In this document: positions 33,034 to 44,399 of the stretch, piece by piece
Position numbering within the stretch: position 1 is the first letter of the stretch
Layout of the letters: each line of letters opens with the position of its first letter
NCBI GenBank assembly: GCA_020466095.1
Contig: CM035806.1
Location: 160,440,379 to 160,504,378, forward strand
From: Chlorops oryzae
Lineage: Eukaryota; Arthropoda; Insecta; Diptera; Chloropidae
Reading direction: 5' to 3'
DNA: 64,000 nucleotides
Made by a program: the position numbers and the translations under genes
The notes under the pieces: model-generated
The model's database searches: none
What the model was told of the DNA's origin: nothing
The model's input: only the letters and a program-made list of their open reading frames with translations

Positions 33034-33350
33034 GTCTATTTTCCTCTCTTTATCTTTCTCTTTCTCTCCCTTTCCCTCTCTCTTTCTATTTTCCTCTCTC
33101 TCTCTCTTTCTATTTTCCTCTCTGTCTCTCTTTCCCTCTCTCACCCTCTCCCTCTCTCTCTCTCTCCCTCGTTACCTCTCTCTCTCTCGTTCACTCTCTC
33201 TCTTTCTCGTTACCTCTCTCTCTCTCTCTCTCTCTCTCGTTCCCTCTCTCTCTCTCTCTCTCTCTTTCCCTCTGTCTCTCTTTCTCCTTCTCGTTTTTTC
33301 CCCCTTCTGTTCTCTTCTTATCTCTTCTCTCTCGTGCTCTCAGTTCTCTC
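32380..33350. repeat. 1-kb CT-rich simple repeat
   Basis: CTCTCT, CCCTCTCT and CTCGTT phases over nearly 1 kb. The 339- and 220-codon Ser/Leu-rich frames are repeat translations and carry no gene signal. Confidence 0.95.
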
Positions 33351-34734
33351 TCATTATTCGAGTACACAATTTCAAGTAAAGTAAGCATTTTTAATCAGAC
33401 CAAAAACTGGGATTGATAATTTGGTGAACTTTTCCAGTTTTGGGGCATTAAAGTTGAGCATATAAAATTTCTTTTCTTGCTTTTGGCGTTTTTGTTCTTT
33501 CTGTGTGTTTGAGTTCTTGTTTAACGCGTACATTTGTTGATGCTCCGTGAAAAATGTTAAATAATGCCAAGAGAAAAACGGTGCTTTCGGTTATGGAATT
33601 TATGAAATTGTACAAGTGGCAGTATTTTCTGTTCTCCAGTGTCATTCATTTTCCGCTCGCTAAGTTCTGATGTAGATTTTCATTCGCGTTTCATTTTGTA
33701 TTTTCTATATTATTTTCTGTTTTTATTTTTCATTTTCCATTTTCCATTTTCATTTCTACTTTTCTTTTATTTGATGTTGGGTTTTGGCTAACCTCTTTTT
33801 TCGACTCGACTGCGTGAGACTGGCGAGAGCGCATTGTAGTAGCCAGAAGTGTTGCAGCCTGGAAAAAGTCATAAATAATGCCACGAGACACTGGCAGCAG
33901 CTCAAGTTTTGTTGTTGCAGTGTCAAGCGTTAATTTTCGCGTCTCCTTCTCCGACGTTCCGGTATCTCTATTACTATATCTGCTTTTTTAATGGCTTGTT
34001 CTAGCTTTGAGAGTTTTTCATTTAAAACAGCTCATTGGTGACTTTTTCCACGGCGCACACTTTATGGTATGGTTTGTTTTATTCTGTTTGTTTTCATTTT
34101 TATGGTCTCTTTTTTGTTGTTTGTGTTTTGTTTTTCTCTGCGTTTTTATTTAATTTTTTTGTTTTTGTTTTTTTCGTTTTTGAAAGTAGAAAAGTTGGAT
34201 TGCGATGCTCCAGTAAATAAAAGCGATTGTGCTACAAACATTAAGCAATTGAAACTATCATCTGGCAGGAGAAAGCGCCGATAACTGATTTTGGTTTTTT
34301 TTTTTTTGTCTTCTCTTTGGTAGATCTTTGGAGAGTGAGTATTACAGTACAGTGAACACTTTATTTCGGAATGGTTTCTTCAAACGAAAATAACTTTTCA
34401 ATTGAAGGGTATTTCTATGTTGTCCCGAATCACAGGGGCTAGTTCTTTGGCAGCTCTTCCAATCAGAGAACCCCTTTGAAGGGGTAATCGGAAATGGTAC
34501 CATAGTGGACTTTTCACTGTAAACGTGTTTTGTTCTGGGTTTTTTTCTAAGATATTCAAATGTTCTTCATTTCCATCCCCTTCACTCTGTCTGCTGTCCC
34601 TTTTTTGTGCTGTTATATCTTCTTCTGCTTTCACTTTATTCGCAATTTCGGATTTACTTCTACTTCGTTTTTATTTGCTTTTTCTGCTTTATCGCGGATT
34701 CTAGTTTTGTTTCTTTGCTGCTTCTTTTGCTCGT
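33351..34734. other. Unannotated 1.4-kb stretch
   Basis: T-rich DNA, moderately GC-richer at 33790-33960 (GCAGC-rich, unrepetitive). No domain found. Confidence 0.4.
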
Positions 34735-35580
34735 TCGACTGCTTCTTATTTTCTTCCTCTTCTTCTTCTCCTTCTGTTTCTTCTTCTCCTTCTTCTTTTT
34801 CTTCTTTAGACTATTCTTCCTTTTCCTTTTCCTCTTCATCTATTCCTTTTACTCTTCTACTTTTTCGTCTTCCTCTTCTTCATCCTCTTCTTCTTCTTTC
34901 TCTTCTTCCTGTTCTTCCTGTTCTTCCTCTTCTTCTTCTTCTTCTTGTTCCTCTTCTTCCTCTTCTTCCTTTTCTTCCTCTTCTTCCTCTTCTCTCCTCT
35001 TCTTCCTCTTCTTCCTCTCTTCTCTTCTTCTCTTCTTCCTCTTCTTCCTCTTCTTCCTCTTCTTCCTCTTCTTCCTCTTCTTCCTCTTCTTCCTCTTCTT
35101 CCTCTTCTTCCTCTTCTTCCTCTTCTTCCTCTTCTTCCTCTTCTTCCTCTTCTTCCTCTTCTTCCTCTTCTTCCTCTTCTTCATTTTCTTCCTCTCCTTT
35201 TTCTTCTTTCTCTTCTTCCTCCTCTTCCTCTTCCTCTTTTCCCTCTTTTTCCTCTTTCTCCTCTTTCTCCTCTTTCTCCTTCTTTTCTCCTCTTCTCCTC
35301 TTTTCTCCTCTTCTTCTCTCTCTTCTCTCCTCTTTCTCTTCTTTCTTCTCTTTCTCCTCTTCATCTTCTCTCTTTCTCTTCTTCTTCATCTTCTCTCTTT
35401 CTCTCTTCTCCTCTCTTCTCCTCTTTCTCCTCTTTCTCCTCTTTCTCCTCTTCTTCCTCTTCTTCCTCTTATCTCTTTTATTCTTCTTCCTCTCCCTCTC
35501 CCTCTTCCTCTTCTTATTCTCCCTTTCCTTTTTCGTCCGTCTTTCTCCTTCCTCTTCTTCTTCTTCCGCGTCTATCCTTG
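34735..35580. repeat. CTTCCTCTT 9-bp minisatellite in an 850-bp pyrimidine tract
   Basis: The core at about 35035-35185 is a near-perfect 9-bp (CTCTTCTTC) array, flanked by looser CTT/CCT repeats. All three plus-strand frames and two minus-strand frames are open because a C/T tract of this kind rarely makes stops; none is a gene. Confidence 0.95.
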
Positions 35581-35589
35581 TAGGAGAAC

Positions 35590-37504
35590 TTTAAAACAGG
35601 TACATACCTACCTTACGGAAGTGACTTTCATAAAAATAATTTTTTCCGGCAAATGTCTTGATCGGAATGTCAGGATCCCTTATCGATTTCAGCCATTGAA
35701 AGATTATTAAAAATAAGTGTAAGAGCAAATAAACTGCTTCAACAATAAAATTCCTCTTGACTTAAACAATTATCTCTTTTATGTTATTTGTTTCGCTGAA
35801 TCCTCAATATCCTCGTAATTTGAAGTTCTCCTTTTTTTATATCCGTCAGAGGTTTCTCATTCCTCTGTCATTTTTTTAGCGTACTATCCATTATGTGAAC
35901 GTTTAAAAAGACATAATTTATTACGGAAGATGACTTTATAAAAAAACATTTTTTCCATACATATGCATTGAATCGGTAATGTTCTAGGTCCTTATCGATA
36001 AGCAGACCATTTAGAAGATTATTTAAAAATAATGTACACCGGCAAAATATGCAAATTTAATTTAAATAATATACAAAAAAGAATACGTCAACTCATGACC
36101 TTCCCTAAGCAAATATCCTAATGTTATTAGGATATGAAAGCCCAATTTGTATCCCGGATTTTTTTTTTCTCTTCTTACATCTCTTAAATCTCTCTCTTTT
36201 ACTGTTAAGATAGCCTTACGAACTTAAAATGGACTTTTTCGGAAATTATATGGGTTTGAAATCAAGTTTTTGTACAAAATTGTTAAAAACTTCATAAAAT
36301 TCTCGCCTTTATCGACCTATAGCGCCTAAACTGTTGAACCGATTTCATCCATATGTATGAAGAATATGTTGTATTTTTACTCTTCTTTCATATAAATTAA
36401 AGTTTTTTTGAAACGGTCGAACGATAATGGGCTACGACTAAAAAATATTGACAAACATTCGCAAAACCTTTCTTAGCGGATATTTAAAAAACGCGAGCTA
36501 ACTTTCAAATTTTACGGATATATTGAGATTCAGCGAAACAAATACTACAAAAAAAAATTGGTTTCAAGTCAAAGGCACGCAAAAAGTTCGATTTTGTTGT
36601 GCAGTGTAATTAATTTAAAAAACAAAAAAGGAATAACAGCTCAACTCATGACCTCCCCAAGCAAATTATCCTAATGTTATGTCAGGAATGAAAGCCCAAT
36701 TTTTCCCTTTTTTTTTTCTCTCTCTCTCTCTCTCTCTCTCTTTGTTGAGACCTTTTGCAGCGGCAATGCGAGCGGAAATGAACTGTAAAGCCAAGATAAT
36801 GCATCACAATAGAACACAACAATACGAAACATATGCTAAAAAGTTAAATATTTCCGCTACACTGCGTTCGAGTGTGCCGCCAAAGATCGTCGTCATTACT
36901 ATTTTAGGGAAATTTTAAATGGATAGTTTCGTCATCTTAAGAGCTTATCCCTAATGCATAACGAAGCGGAAAATTACTTTATGTTGCGTGAAATCACAAC
37001 AAGAAAAGGGAAAAGAAAAACTGAAAGGGAAAAGAAACGAAAAAAAAATTTCTCTCAATGAATAAAAAAAAAAAAAAAATAAATAAAAAAAATGGAAGTT
37101 CGAATCACGCCGCATCAATGCACAATACAAAATTTTAAGTGCATCTATTTTAACATAGGGTTTACACACGATTTCCCTTTTTTAACAAAGCCTATTCCGA
37201 GCTCTTGAACGACAAAGAATCAATCCGTCCATTTCCTGTCTCGGTTCGTTTCGAATTGTTCGTCATTTACAGAAACTTCCTTTCAATATAAATTTTATAC
37301 CATTAACTTGTATGAAGTTTTATGAAGGCTTCATACTCGAGAGCAGATATCAACAGAAGGGTTGGTTATCGATAAAATACGGACGGCCTGAGTCCGAATT
37401 GAGATAAAAAAACTTTGTAGTTCAAGCTTAAAAATTTAAAATTTTTTGCATTCCTCTTTTATTTCAATTTTTTTAGATCACGAACATTTCGGCCGCATAT
37501 GAGG
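35590..37504. other. Unannotated 1.9-kb stretch with a short CT repeat
   Basis: A/T-rich. Two similar blocks (around 35800-36180 and 36100-36720) share CTAATGTTATT-x-AGGA and GAAAGCCCAATTT, suggesting an old local duplication. A CT run sits at 36717-36742. No gene recognised. Confidence 0.4.
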
Positions 37505-37512
37505 GTGTCCAT

Positions 37513-37710
37513 TAGGGTGGTCCAAATTTGCTAAGTTCGTTTGATTTTGCGATTCACCCCTTCAAAATGTAGTAGAGCACCTCCTAAATGATGTCCGATC
37601 GATCTAAATCTTTTCATTGCCCTTTTCTTTTGCCATCTACTTTATTTTGAGGGGGTGACTCGCAAAATCCAACACAAAATAATTTTTCCATACAATTTTG
37701 GACCACCCTA
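37513..37710. mobile_element. hAT-like MITE (198 bp) with 8-bp target duplication
   Basis: TIRs TAGGGTGGTCCAAA (left) and its inverse (right) are flanked by perfect 8-bp direct repeats GTGTCCAT at 37505-37512 and 37711-37718. An 8-bp duplication and a TAGGG-type TIR are typical of hAT. No coding capacity. Confidence 0.8.
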
Positions 37711-37718
37711 GTGTCCAT

Positions 37719-38407
37719 ATATGAGCGAGTCCAAATTTGAGGGCCTCTGCTATTCACTGGTCATATTACTTATATACATACATATTTTATTTTTCAATGG
37801 AAAACTCATAGCTCAACCCTGGTTGCTTCATTTTCAATACAGTCCAAATTCTTCAAAACGTGTCTCTAGAGATTGCAAAATCAATTCCCTTAAAGGAGAA
37901 ATTGTTGAAGGGTAAGCAAAGAGCAATGTGAAACTACTGATCATGAATTCGGGGCTTGGATTTTAAACAAAGCAGTGTGAAATGAAAGTTGTGCTTCCAA
38001 ATGGTTTTGGAATATTTGCTACAAAAAGAGTATCGACTTCATAAGAATATGATTCGATATACTTGAAATTAAAATGAAATTCTTATATTTTTTCCTAATC
38101 TGTTAGCTGTGTTCATACTTTTGTGAAGTAAAGCCAGAGATTTGTACTAAAATTTCGTTTCGATTACTTGCGGTATAAGTTCCACGTCCGTGTTGGGATT
38201 AATAACATATTTCTAAAGGTGCTTCGTCCCATTTGGCAAGTAAAGCGCTTTAAAAAGTAAAGCTTTCGCTTCGCAAGTGTGGTGTGGCAAGCATTTTCAG
38301 TAAGCAAAATTGATAGAAAGTTTTTGAGTAAGAAAACTTGCCACTTCAGGAAGTAAAAGCGCCTTAATTGCCATGTGGGGAAGCACCTTTATAGATGAAC
38401 TTTTTAT
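37719..38407. other. Unannotated stretch
   Basis: Ordinary sequence. Nothing recognised. Confidence 0.4.
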
Positions 38408-38409
38408 TA

Positions 38410-39697
38410 TTAGGTGTAGTAAAAAGAAATCCATTATTTTTGCATTAAATTGAGGGCTTTATTTAAGATAGTTAGAATGACCCGATTTAGGTCAAATATG
38501 CGCCGTTTTGTTCGATAACTTGTTGCCATTTTAAAGGTAATTTCATTATGCCTCTCTCATAGAAGCCCTCGTTCCTATTAGCAAAAAATTGAGACAGTCG
38601 AATTTCAGAAGCCTCTCTTGAAGCGAATGTTTCACCAGCAAAATTGTTCGCCATGGACAGGAACAGATGGTAATCACTTGGTGCCAGGTCCGGACTATAA
38701 GGTGGATGCAGAAGAACCTCCCAACTAAACTCCCGGAGCTTCTGGCGAGTCACTATCGATGTGTGTGGCCTGGCGTTGTCCTGATGGAACACAATTCCTC
38801 TCCTATTGGCCAAAGCTGGCCGCTTATGGGCGATTGCTTCCTTCAGACGGTCCAATTGTTGACAGTAGAGTTCCGAGTTAAGAGTTTTGCCGTATGGGAG
38901 CAGCTCATAGTAGATAATTCCCTGCCAATCCCACCAAACACACAGCAAAACCTTCCTGGCCGTCAATCCTGGCTTGGCCACCGTTTCCGCCGGTTCACCG
39001 TATTTCGACCACGACCGTTTTCGCTTGACGTTGTCGTAAGTGACCCACTTTTCATCACCAGTCACCAACCGCTTCAGAAATGGGTCGATTTTGTTGCGGT
39101 TCAGCAGCGATTCGCAGATGGAAATTCGGTCTGTGAGGTTTTTTTGCGTTAACTCGTGTGGCACCCATACACCGAGCTTCTTTGTGTATCCAGCCTTATT
39201 CAAATGGTTCCAAACGGTTTTTTGTGCAATCTTTAGCTCTTTTGCAATCGAAACAGTGCTAACATGACGGTCGGACTCGATAATTTCCATGATTTTATCG
39301 ACATTTTCGACAATTGGCCTTCCAGTGCGTGGTGCATCCTTGACATCGAAGTTACCGGAACGGTATCGACGAAACCAAAATTTCGCATGATTGGCTGTTA
39401 CAGTATCAGGTCCATAAACGCTATTCACATTTTCAGCCGCCTGGCTTGCGTTTTCTCCCTTATCGAAGAAAAACTGTAAAATGTAGCGAATTTTCTGTTT
39501 GCTGATGTCCATCTTTGACAAGCTCTCAAACAAAACTGAATCAATCAATCAAAAAAGTGTCAAAAAAGCTTTTTTAGTAGGAACTGTCATCTTTCTAATC
39601 CCCCCTAGCGGAACACGATCGGACTTATACAACGCGAGATGCAGATAAATAACGCCATCTATTGGAAAAATAATGGATTTCTTTTTACTACACCTAA
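38410..39697 (-). mobile_element. mariner element, copy 2 (1288 bp, structurally intact)
   Basis: TA duplications at 38408-38409 and 39698-39699 flank TIRs starting TTAGGTGTAGTAAAAAGAAA. It carries one uninterrupted transposase gene. Length equals copy 1 exactly, and only scattered substitutions separate them by eye. Confidence 0.97.
38487..39548 (-). CDS. mariner transposase (mellifera-like), intact
   Basis: A DD34D transposase that cuts and rejoins the element at TA sites in the nucleus. The frame has 353 codons from the first ATG. The Met at residue 13 (MDISKQKIRY) gives 341 residues, closer to the usual mariner length (about 340-350), and is the likelier start. Two helix-turn-helix segments (about residues 17-60 and 95-118) would bind the TIR. 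The linker has WVPHEL at 128-133. Catalytic residues are Asp165 (TGDEKW), Asp257 (HQDNARPH) and Asp292 (YSPDLAPSDYHLF), with 34 residues between the last two, as expected. The end QNGAYLT is typical. All key residues are present, so the protein may be active; this cannot be shown from sequence. The opposite-strand frames here are shadows. It could act in trans on copy 1. Confidence 0.95.
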   Translation of the reverse strand: MIDSVLFESLSKMDISKQKIRYILQFFFDKGENASQAAENVNSVYGPDTVTANHAKFWFRRYRSGNFDVKDAPRTGRPIVENVDKIMEIIESDRHVSTVSIAKELKIAQKTVWNHLNKAGYTKKLGVWVPHELTQKNLTDRISICESLLNRNKIDPFLKRLVTGDEKWVTYDNVKRKRSWSKYGEPAETVAKPGLTARKVLLCVWWDWQGIIYYELLPYGKTLNSELYCQQLDRLKEAIAHKRPALANRRGIVFHQDNARPHTSIVTRQKLREFSWEVLLHPPYSPDLAPSDYHLFLSMANNFAGETFASREASEIRLSQFFANRNEGFYERGIMKLPLKWQQVIEQNGAYLT

Positions 39698-39699
39698 TA

Positions 39700-40475
39700 T
39701 TATTATTATTTTTTTTTTTTCTACAAATCGATCGTCACTGATCGGTGAATTCTTCTTGAAACGTATAATGCAGGCCTTGCTTTGCCTTGACAACCACACG
39801 ATGCAACGAAATGGCAAAAATGATAACACACAAGGAACATAACTGGCTCAATCGCAGACTGGTTGGGATTTCAATCATTTGCTTCCGAAGCGAACGAAAT
39901 CTATACAAATCTATTTGAAGCGAGCCGTTGAATCTCTTAAAATTTCCTTTGGATAGCATTCGTTATACGATTACGTCCCGTATAATCGAAAGAAACGCGC
40001 TGTGTTCTTCTGACTGTTTTGTTAGGATTTCTTTATGAATTTCGTAATTTCCGTTCCCTAAAAAACGTATTTGTCTTCTAGCCTCTGCTCAAGGCGATGA
40101 AAATGGGCAAAGTTTTCTCAACGGTAGAAGTAGAGGCCGAAGAAAAATGGTTTTTTTTTTTTTTTTTTTTGAATATTCAAGCATCTAAAAATCTTATATA
40201 TCAATTTCTTGAGGGTATTTGTAATGAGCACGTCCGCTCGTTCAGGCACTCCTCATTCACACACAATAAGTGCTAAGAAGAAAAACAAAAAAAAAAAAAA
40301 AGAGAAAAAAACAATCAATGTCGACACGTCTCAAAGCATACTTTTCGGGGCCGCGCTCTATACTCACAAAGGGCAGGAATGTGTGAAATTCAGGAAATTA
40401 AAAGCAGATAAGGTCGACATGCTTTCTACAAAGCCATCCGGAGAGTCGTCCTTCGCACCTGCTAAAGCGCGCACA
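39700..40475. other. Unannotated stretch
   Basis: A/T-rich with a long T run at 40150-40170 and an A run near 40290. No gene recognised. Confidence 0.4.
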
Positions 40476-40477
40476 GT

Positions 40478-40503
40478 GTGTGTGTGTGTGTGCGTGTGTG
40501 TTT
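40478..40503. repeat. (GT)n microsatellite
   Basis: Short GT run with one interruption. The preceding CACAGTG is part of this context and is not a transposon end. Confidence 0.9.
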
Positions 40504-41936
40504 GCAAATGCTCCAATAAATATACTCTTGAATTTTCTATTTTGTATTTCATTGGGGATTGCGTTCGTCAAAATGAAAATTAAAACGAATCGCAAGAACC
40601 AAAATCCGCCACTCTATATCTTTGCCTCTCTTTGTCTCTCTCTCTCTCTCTCTCTATTTCTCTTTCCGCTGACCATCACGTATAGGTGCTCGAACACACT
40701 TCCGCTCGACTGGATTTTTCATATCATCCTTCAATTGATGTCATCATAATTTTAATATTCATTTTAATTATAATTTCAATTATCATTTGAATTTTCATTC
40801 GGATTTTCATTTCAAAATGCCTGCAGGAAGACCAAAGCATTTTAGAGTAAATCTGAGCATTTTGCATTCATTTTTATGCAACAACATGTGTTTGCCTTTC
40901 ATGTTCATAATTTGTTTAAAAATGGATCAAGCAATGTTGACAATCTCGAATGTGTTCAAATTATTTGAATAGCAGCGGTTTCACTGCGATGATTAACACA
41001 TTCGCCGTATCTCATCATCAGTGCAAGAAATTTTGTTTTTTATGGTCGGCCCCCACACACTTTTCGTCCATCGAACTAGTCGTTCAATCTGTGATTCTGT
41101 CGTAAGCTCATGAAATCGCACACACACACATGTGCTCTTCGGTTTTCGTTGCTTGAAAGATGCTTCAACATCGTAAATTGCACTGGAAATCGACTGAGTT
41201 TCAGTGCTGTGAGGATCCGCGAAGAAGGTTAAATATTTCTTTTTTCAATTTTATTTTATTTTTTTTTTTCGACACGAACAAAAGAGTTACTTCGAGAGGA
41301 GTACAAATATATTTCGAGCTATAAAATTTGGGCGCGTATGGCTTTTAAGTGCAACACTTAAAAGACGGAAACGCGAGAGGATAAAATTATTCAATATTCT
41401 TTTGTTGTCATTTTCGGAGAAAGATTACTTCTAGCAATGACGGGCCAAGAGCAGGAGCATATACAGAGGGTGTTTTGGGGGGGCATAAGACCCCTCCAAA
41501 GCGGAATGATCACAAAGGAGCCAAAGAAATAAATAAAGATATCAGTTTTCTGGCTCTCCCTACAACCCGTCCCAAAACAATTTTCTGCATACTTACGCGC
41601 CTGGTCAGCAGAGAAGGACTTTAAAGGACTTTAAAATTCCATGGCCGTGCGAAAGAAAATGCATAAAATCTCAGAAACTGTCATGACTTTGAATGGCATT
41701 CCCCTTTATATTTACGATCATTTTTATGATCTTCACTGTTGCACGAAATGCACGCATATTCACGCAAAAAAGATTTCACCATTGCACGTTGCGCGTTCTA
41801 AAGTCTCCGGCAAATTTTTCGTGCAATCGCACACGAATTCAATTAATGAGGCGTTTTTTTTTTTTTTTTTTTCTTAGGGAAATCGATCGATTGGTAATTA
41901 TATGTATATGAATGTAGATATAGCAAACAGTAGCAT
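40504..41936. other. Unannotated 1.4-kb stretch
   Basis: Contains a CT run at 40632-40655 and a T run near 41858. No supported gene. Confidence 0.4.
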
Positions 41937-41938
41937 AC

Positions 41939-42090
41939 AGTCAAACTTCGATACCTCGAACTTCTACCACTCGAACTGAATCGGGTGGCAATATTCTTTA
42001 TACAACTTTGTTTCCCTAGCTCGAAGTCTCTATAACTTGAACTATTTCTTTGTGTAAAGGAGCTTCGAGTTAACTCCTAAACTACACTGT
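41939..42090 (+). mobile_element. Truncated pogo/Tigger-like element end
   Basis: TA then CAGTCAAACTTCGATACC, followed by repeated CTCGAACT/CTTGAACT blocks, is the usual look of a pogo-family terminus. The expected inverted end was not found, so it is a fragment. Confidence 0.5.
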
Positions 42091-43128
42091 TCAACACCAA
42101 AATTTGACTGCAGTTTCTGAAAAAGCCTACTTGGTGAATATAGCAATGCCTCATATTTGGTTTAGTCAGATTGTCTAAATTTCTTTTTTAAATTGATCTC
42201 AAAAAGGGTGGCCGAGTATTAAGTTGCCCTCTTACTTATGGCTATACATCTCATCGCATTCAATATTTCTCTCTCGTATGTATGACAAAGTTGTAGCCCT
42301 TGACTCGAACAAAATAATTGTACATAGTACTAAGTGATCCACAAAAACTTCATTTAATAACGGAAAATTACAAAAATCTCAAAAAATGTACAATTTTTTC
42401 ACTTCTTTTTAACATATCTGGCCTATATACTCCAATGGCCTAAATGAATTTTTTGACATATTTTTAATTAGAAAAATAATAACTGGTCAACTTCTTCGAT
42501 TGAACTAAGTGCATCTGGGCGCTCCTTGATACTGTTTTGCTACAGCAAAGCTGAACATTTTTTACCCGAAATATGCATGAAATATTCCGTTACTGCATTC
42601 TTGATCTAACTTGAATTTTCTAATTAATGACTTACAATTTTGAGGTTGCACTTGTTAACGTAGTGTGGGGAGTGTGTCAACCTTTTAATACTCTAAAACA
42701 AAATTCGATGTATCGGAAAATAATCGCTACGGAAGAGATTCAATGTAAGAAAAAAGTGTGTGCCTTTGGCGTAGAAAAAATTTCTTAATATTGTTGTTAA
42801 CTATAGAGAACAGCGCAACAGAAGTGTCATACGATGACCGTGAGTTTTGAAATTGTAAACGCAACTTTTAAGTAAAAACAAAAAGAAAAACTCAATATCA
42901 CAATAGGAAATCAAGTTAAATTTTATTGGAAGACATACATACATACATACTTTAATTTGGGCTTCTGCCTTCTTCATCGCGAGAAAATCTGTTGATTTTT
43001 TTTTATTTATTTATTTTTTTGCCAAGAAAATCTACACTCATCTCAGATGCCGAAGTTAAAATAATAAAATGTCAAAATTATTTTACACAATGAAAATTTT
43101 GGTCTTGATCTCAGGCCGTTTGCGACCG
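42091..43128. other. Unannotated 1-kb stretch
   Basis: A/T-rich. A short CATA repeat is at 42934-42950. Nothing else recognised. Confidence 0.4.
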
Positions 43129-43133
43129 CGCCG

Positions 43134-43161
43134 CACAGTGATGAACTTGCGGAAAAAAAGT
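43134..43161 (+). promoter_or_regulatory. 12-type recombination-signal-like terminus
   Basis: CACAGTG (43134-43140), 12-bp spacer ending GCGG, nonamer-like AAAAAAAGT (43153-43161). Confidence 0.55.
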
Positions 43162-43654
43162 CACTTTTTCGACTAATGCTATTCAAAAATCTAATGATGC
43201 AGTTTGATAAAGGATAGTTTTACTAAGAGAAATCTTCGAAATTGGTTTCCCAAAAATGTTATATTTTGACTTCAAAAGAGTTATGCGAGTTCAGCTGAAT
43301 ATTGTACGCCAAAAATTAATGAACATTTTCATGTAATTTAGTAACGTGTACATGAAAGAAATGTTTTTCTATGCATTTTGATTGAAATATAGAATTTAAT
43401 TTTTCACAAAAAATATAGGTTAACTGATTGACGTAAGTTGTTGAATAGATATGTATGTGCGATACAAAAGTGCACTAAAAAATTAAGTTTTTGCAATTTT
43501 CGTTGGAGAAAAAAAGGTAGCTACGTCTACCTACATTGGCTCACTGCAAAAAAGTGAAAGGTAAGGTCAGTTTCATCAATAAAAATCTCCAAATTTTACC
43601 AATATTTTGAAAAACTTACAAATTAGCTAACGAAGTTATGCAAATTTCAACATA

Positions 43655-44280
43655 GCTATGGGCCTATGGGAGGTACCTCTAGGGGCTGACCGATTTGAAT
43701 AATTTTTGGCACACATCCATATTTTTGCATAGCCAACATTCTGACTGCGATTCGCAAAAATCGAATGACTTTTAGAGGGAGCTACCATACAAAGCTATAA
43801 CTATAGGTCTATGGGAGGTACCTCTAGGGGCTGACCGATTTGAATAATTTTTGGCACACATCCACATTTTTGCATAGCCAATATTCTGACTTCGTTTCGC
43901 AAAAATCGAATGACTTTTAGAGGGAGCTACCATGCAAAGCTATAACTATAGGTCTATGGGAGGTACCTCTAGGGGCTGACCGATTTGAATAATTTTTGGC
44001 ACACATCCATATATTTTCATAGCCAACATTCTGACTTCGTTTCGCAAAAATTCGATGACCTTTAGAGGGAGCTACCATACAAAGGTATAACTATGGGCCT
44101 ATGGGAGGTACCTCTAGGGGCTGACCGATTTGAATAATTTTTGGCACACATCCATATTTTTGCATAGCCAACATTCTGACTGCGATTCGCAAAAATCGAA
44201 TGACTTTTAGAGGTAGCTACCATACAAAGCTATAACTATGGGTCTATGGGAGGTACCTCTAGGGGTGGACCAATTTTGAC
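43655..44280. repeat. 145-bp tandem array (just over four units)
   Basis: The landmark AGGTACCTCTAGGGG recurs at 43671, 43816, 43961, 44106 and 44251, giving a constant 145-bp period. Units include GACCGATTTGAATAATTTTT, GGCACACATCC and a GAGGGAGCTACCAT block. Units are highly similar by eye, implying recent homogenisation. Confidence 0.95.
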
Positions 44281-44355
44281 AATTTTTTGTTTTTTTCTTA
44301 GGTTCATTCATAAAATCAAGTTTGCCAATTTTTATTTTGATTGAACTACTCCTTC

Positions 44356-44394
44356 CACTTTTTTCCAAGAAATGTATGAGGCTTCCCCACTGTG
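44356..44394 (-). promoter_or_regulatory. 23-type recombination-signal-like terminus
   Basis: Minus strand: CACAGTG, 23-bp spacer with CATACAT at spacer positions 10-16, then AAAAAAGTG. The spacer motif is at the same offset as in the 3550 and 5463 ends. Confidence 0.6.
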
Positions 44395-44399
44395 CGCCG

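Larger units (their letters stand above)
43134..44394. mobile_element. Transib-like non-autonomous element with 12/23-type ends and internal array
   Basis: Begins CACAGTG at 43134 and ends CACTGTG at 44388-44394, with a perfect 5-bp target duplication CGCCG (43129-43133 and 44395-44399). Left end: heptamer, 12-bp spacer ending GCGG, then AAAAAAAGT. Right end read inward: heptamer, 23-bp spacer containing CATACAT, then AAAAAAGTG. The half next to the 23-type end holds a 145-bp tandem array. No transposase is encoded. The layout is that of the element at 3550-5416, in reverse orientation. Confidence 0.75.

Noticed and set aside
32360..33384. 339- and 220-codon Ser/Leu/Phe-rich frames
   Set aside because: Pure translations of a CT microsatellite; adjacent frames and the reverse strand are open for the same reason.
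34560..35710. Long poly-Ser, poly-Leu/Phe and poly-Glu/Lys frames up to 367 codons
   Set aside because: All follow from the CTT/CCT tract, which cannot easily form stop codons; no non-repetitive domain is present.
38667..39479. Plus-strand frames over the intact mariner
   Set aside because: Antisense shadows of the transposase; similar shadows occur over copy 1 at 16467-17328.
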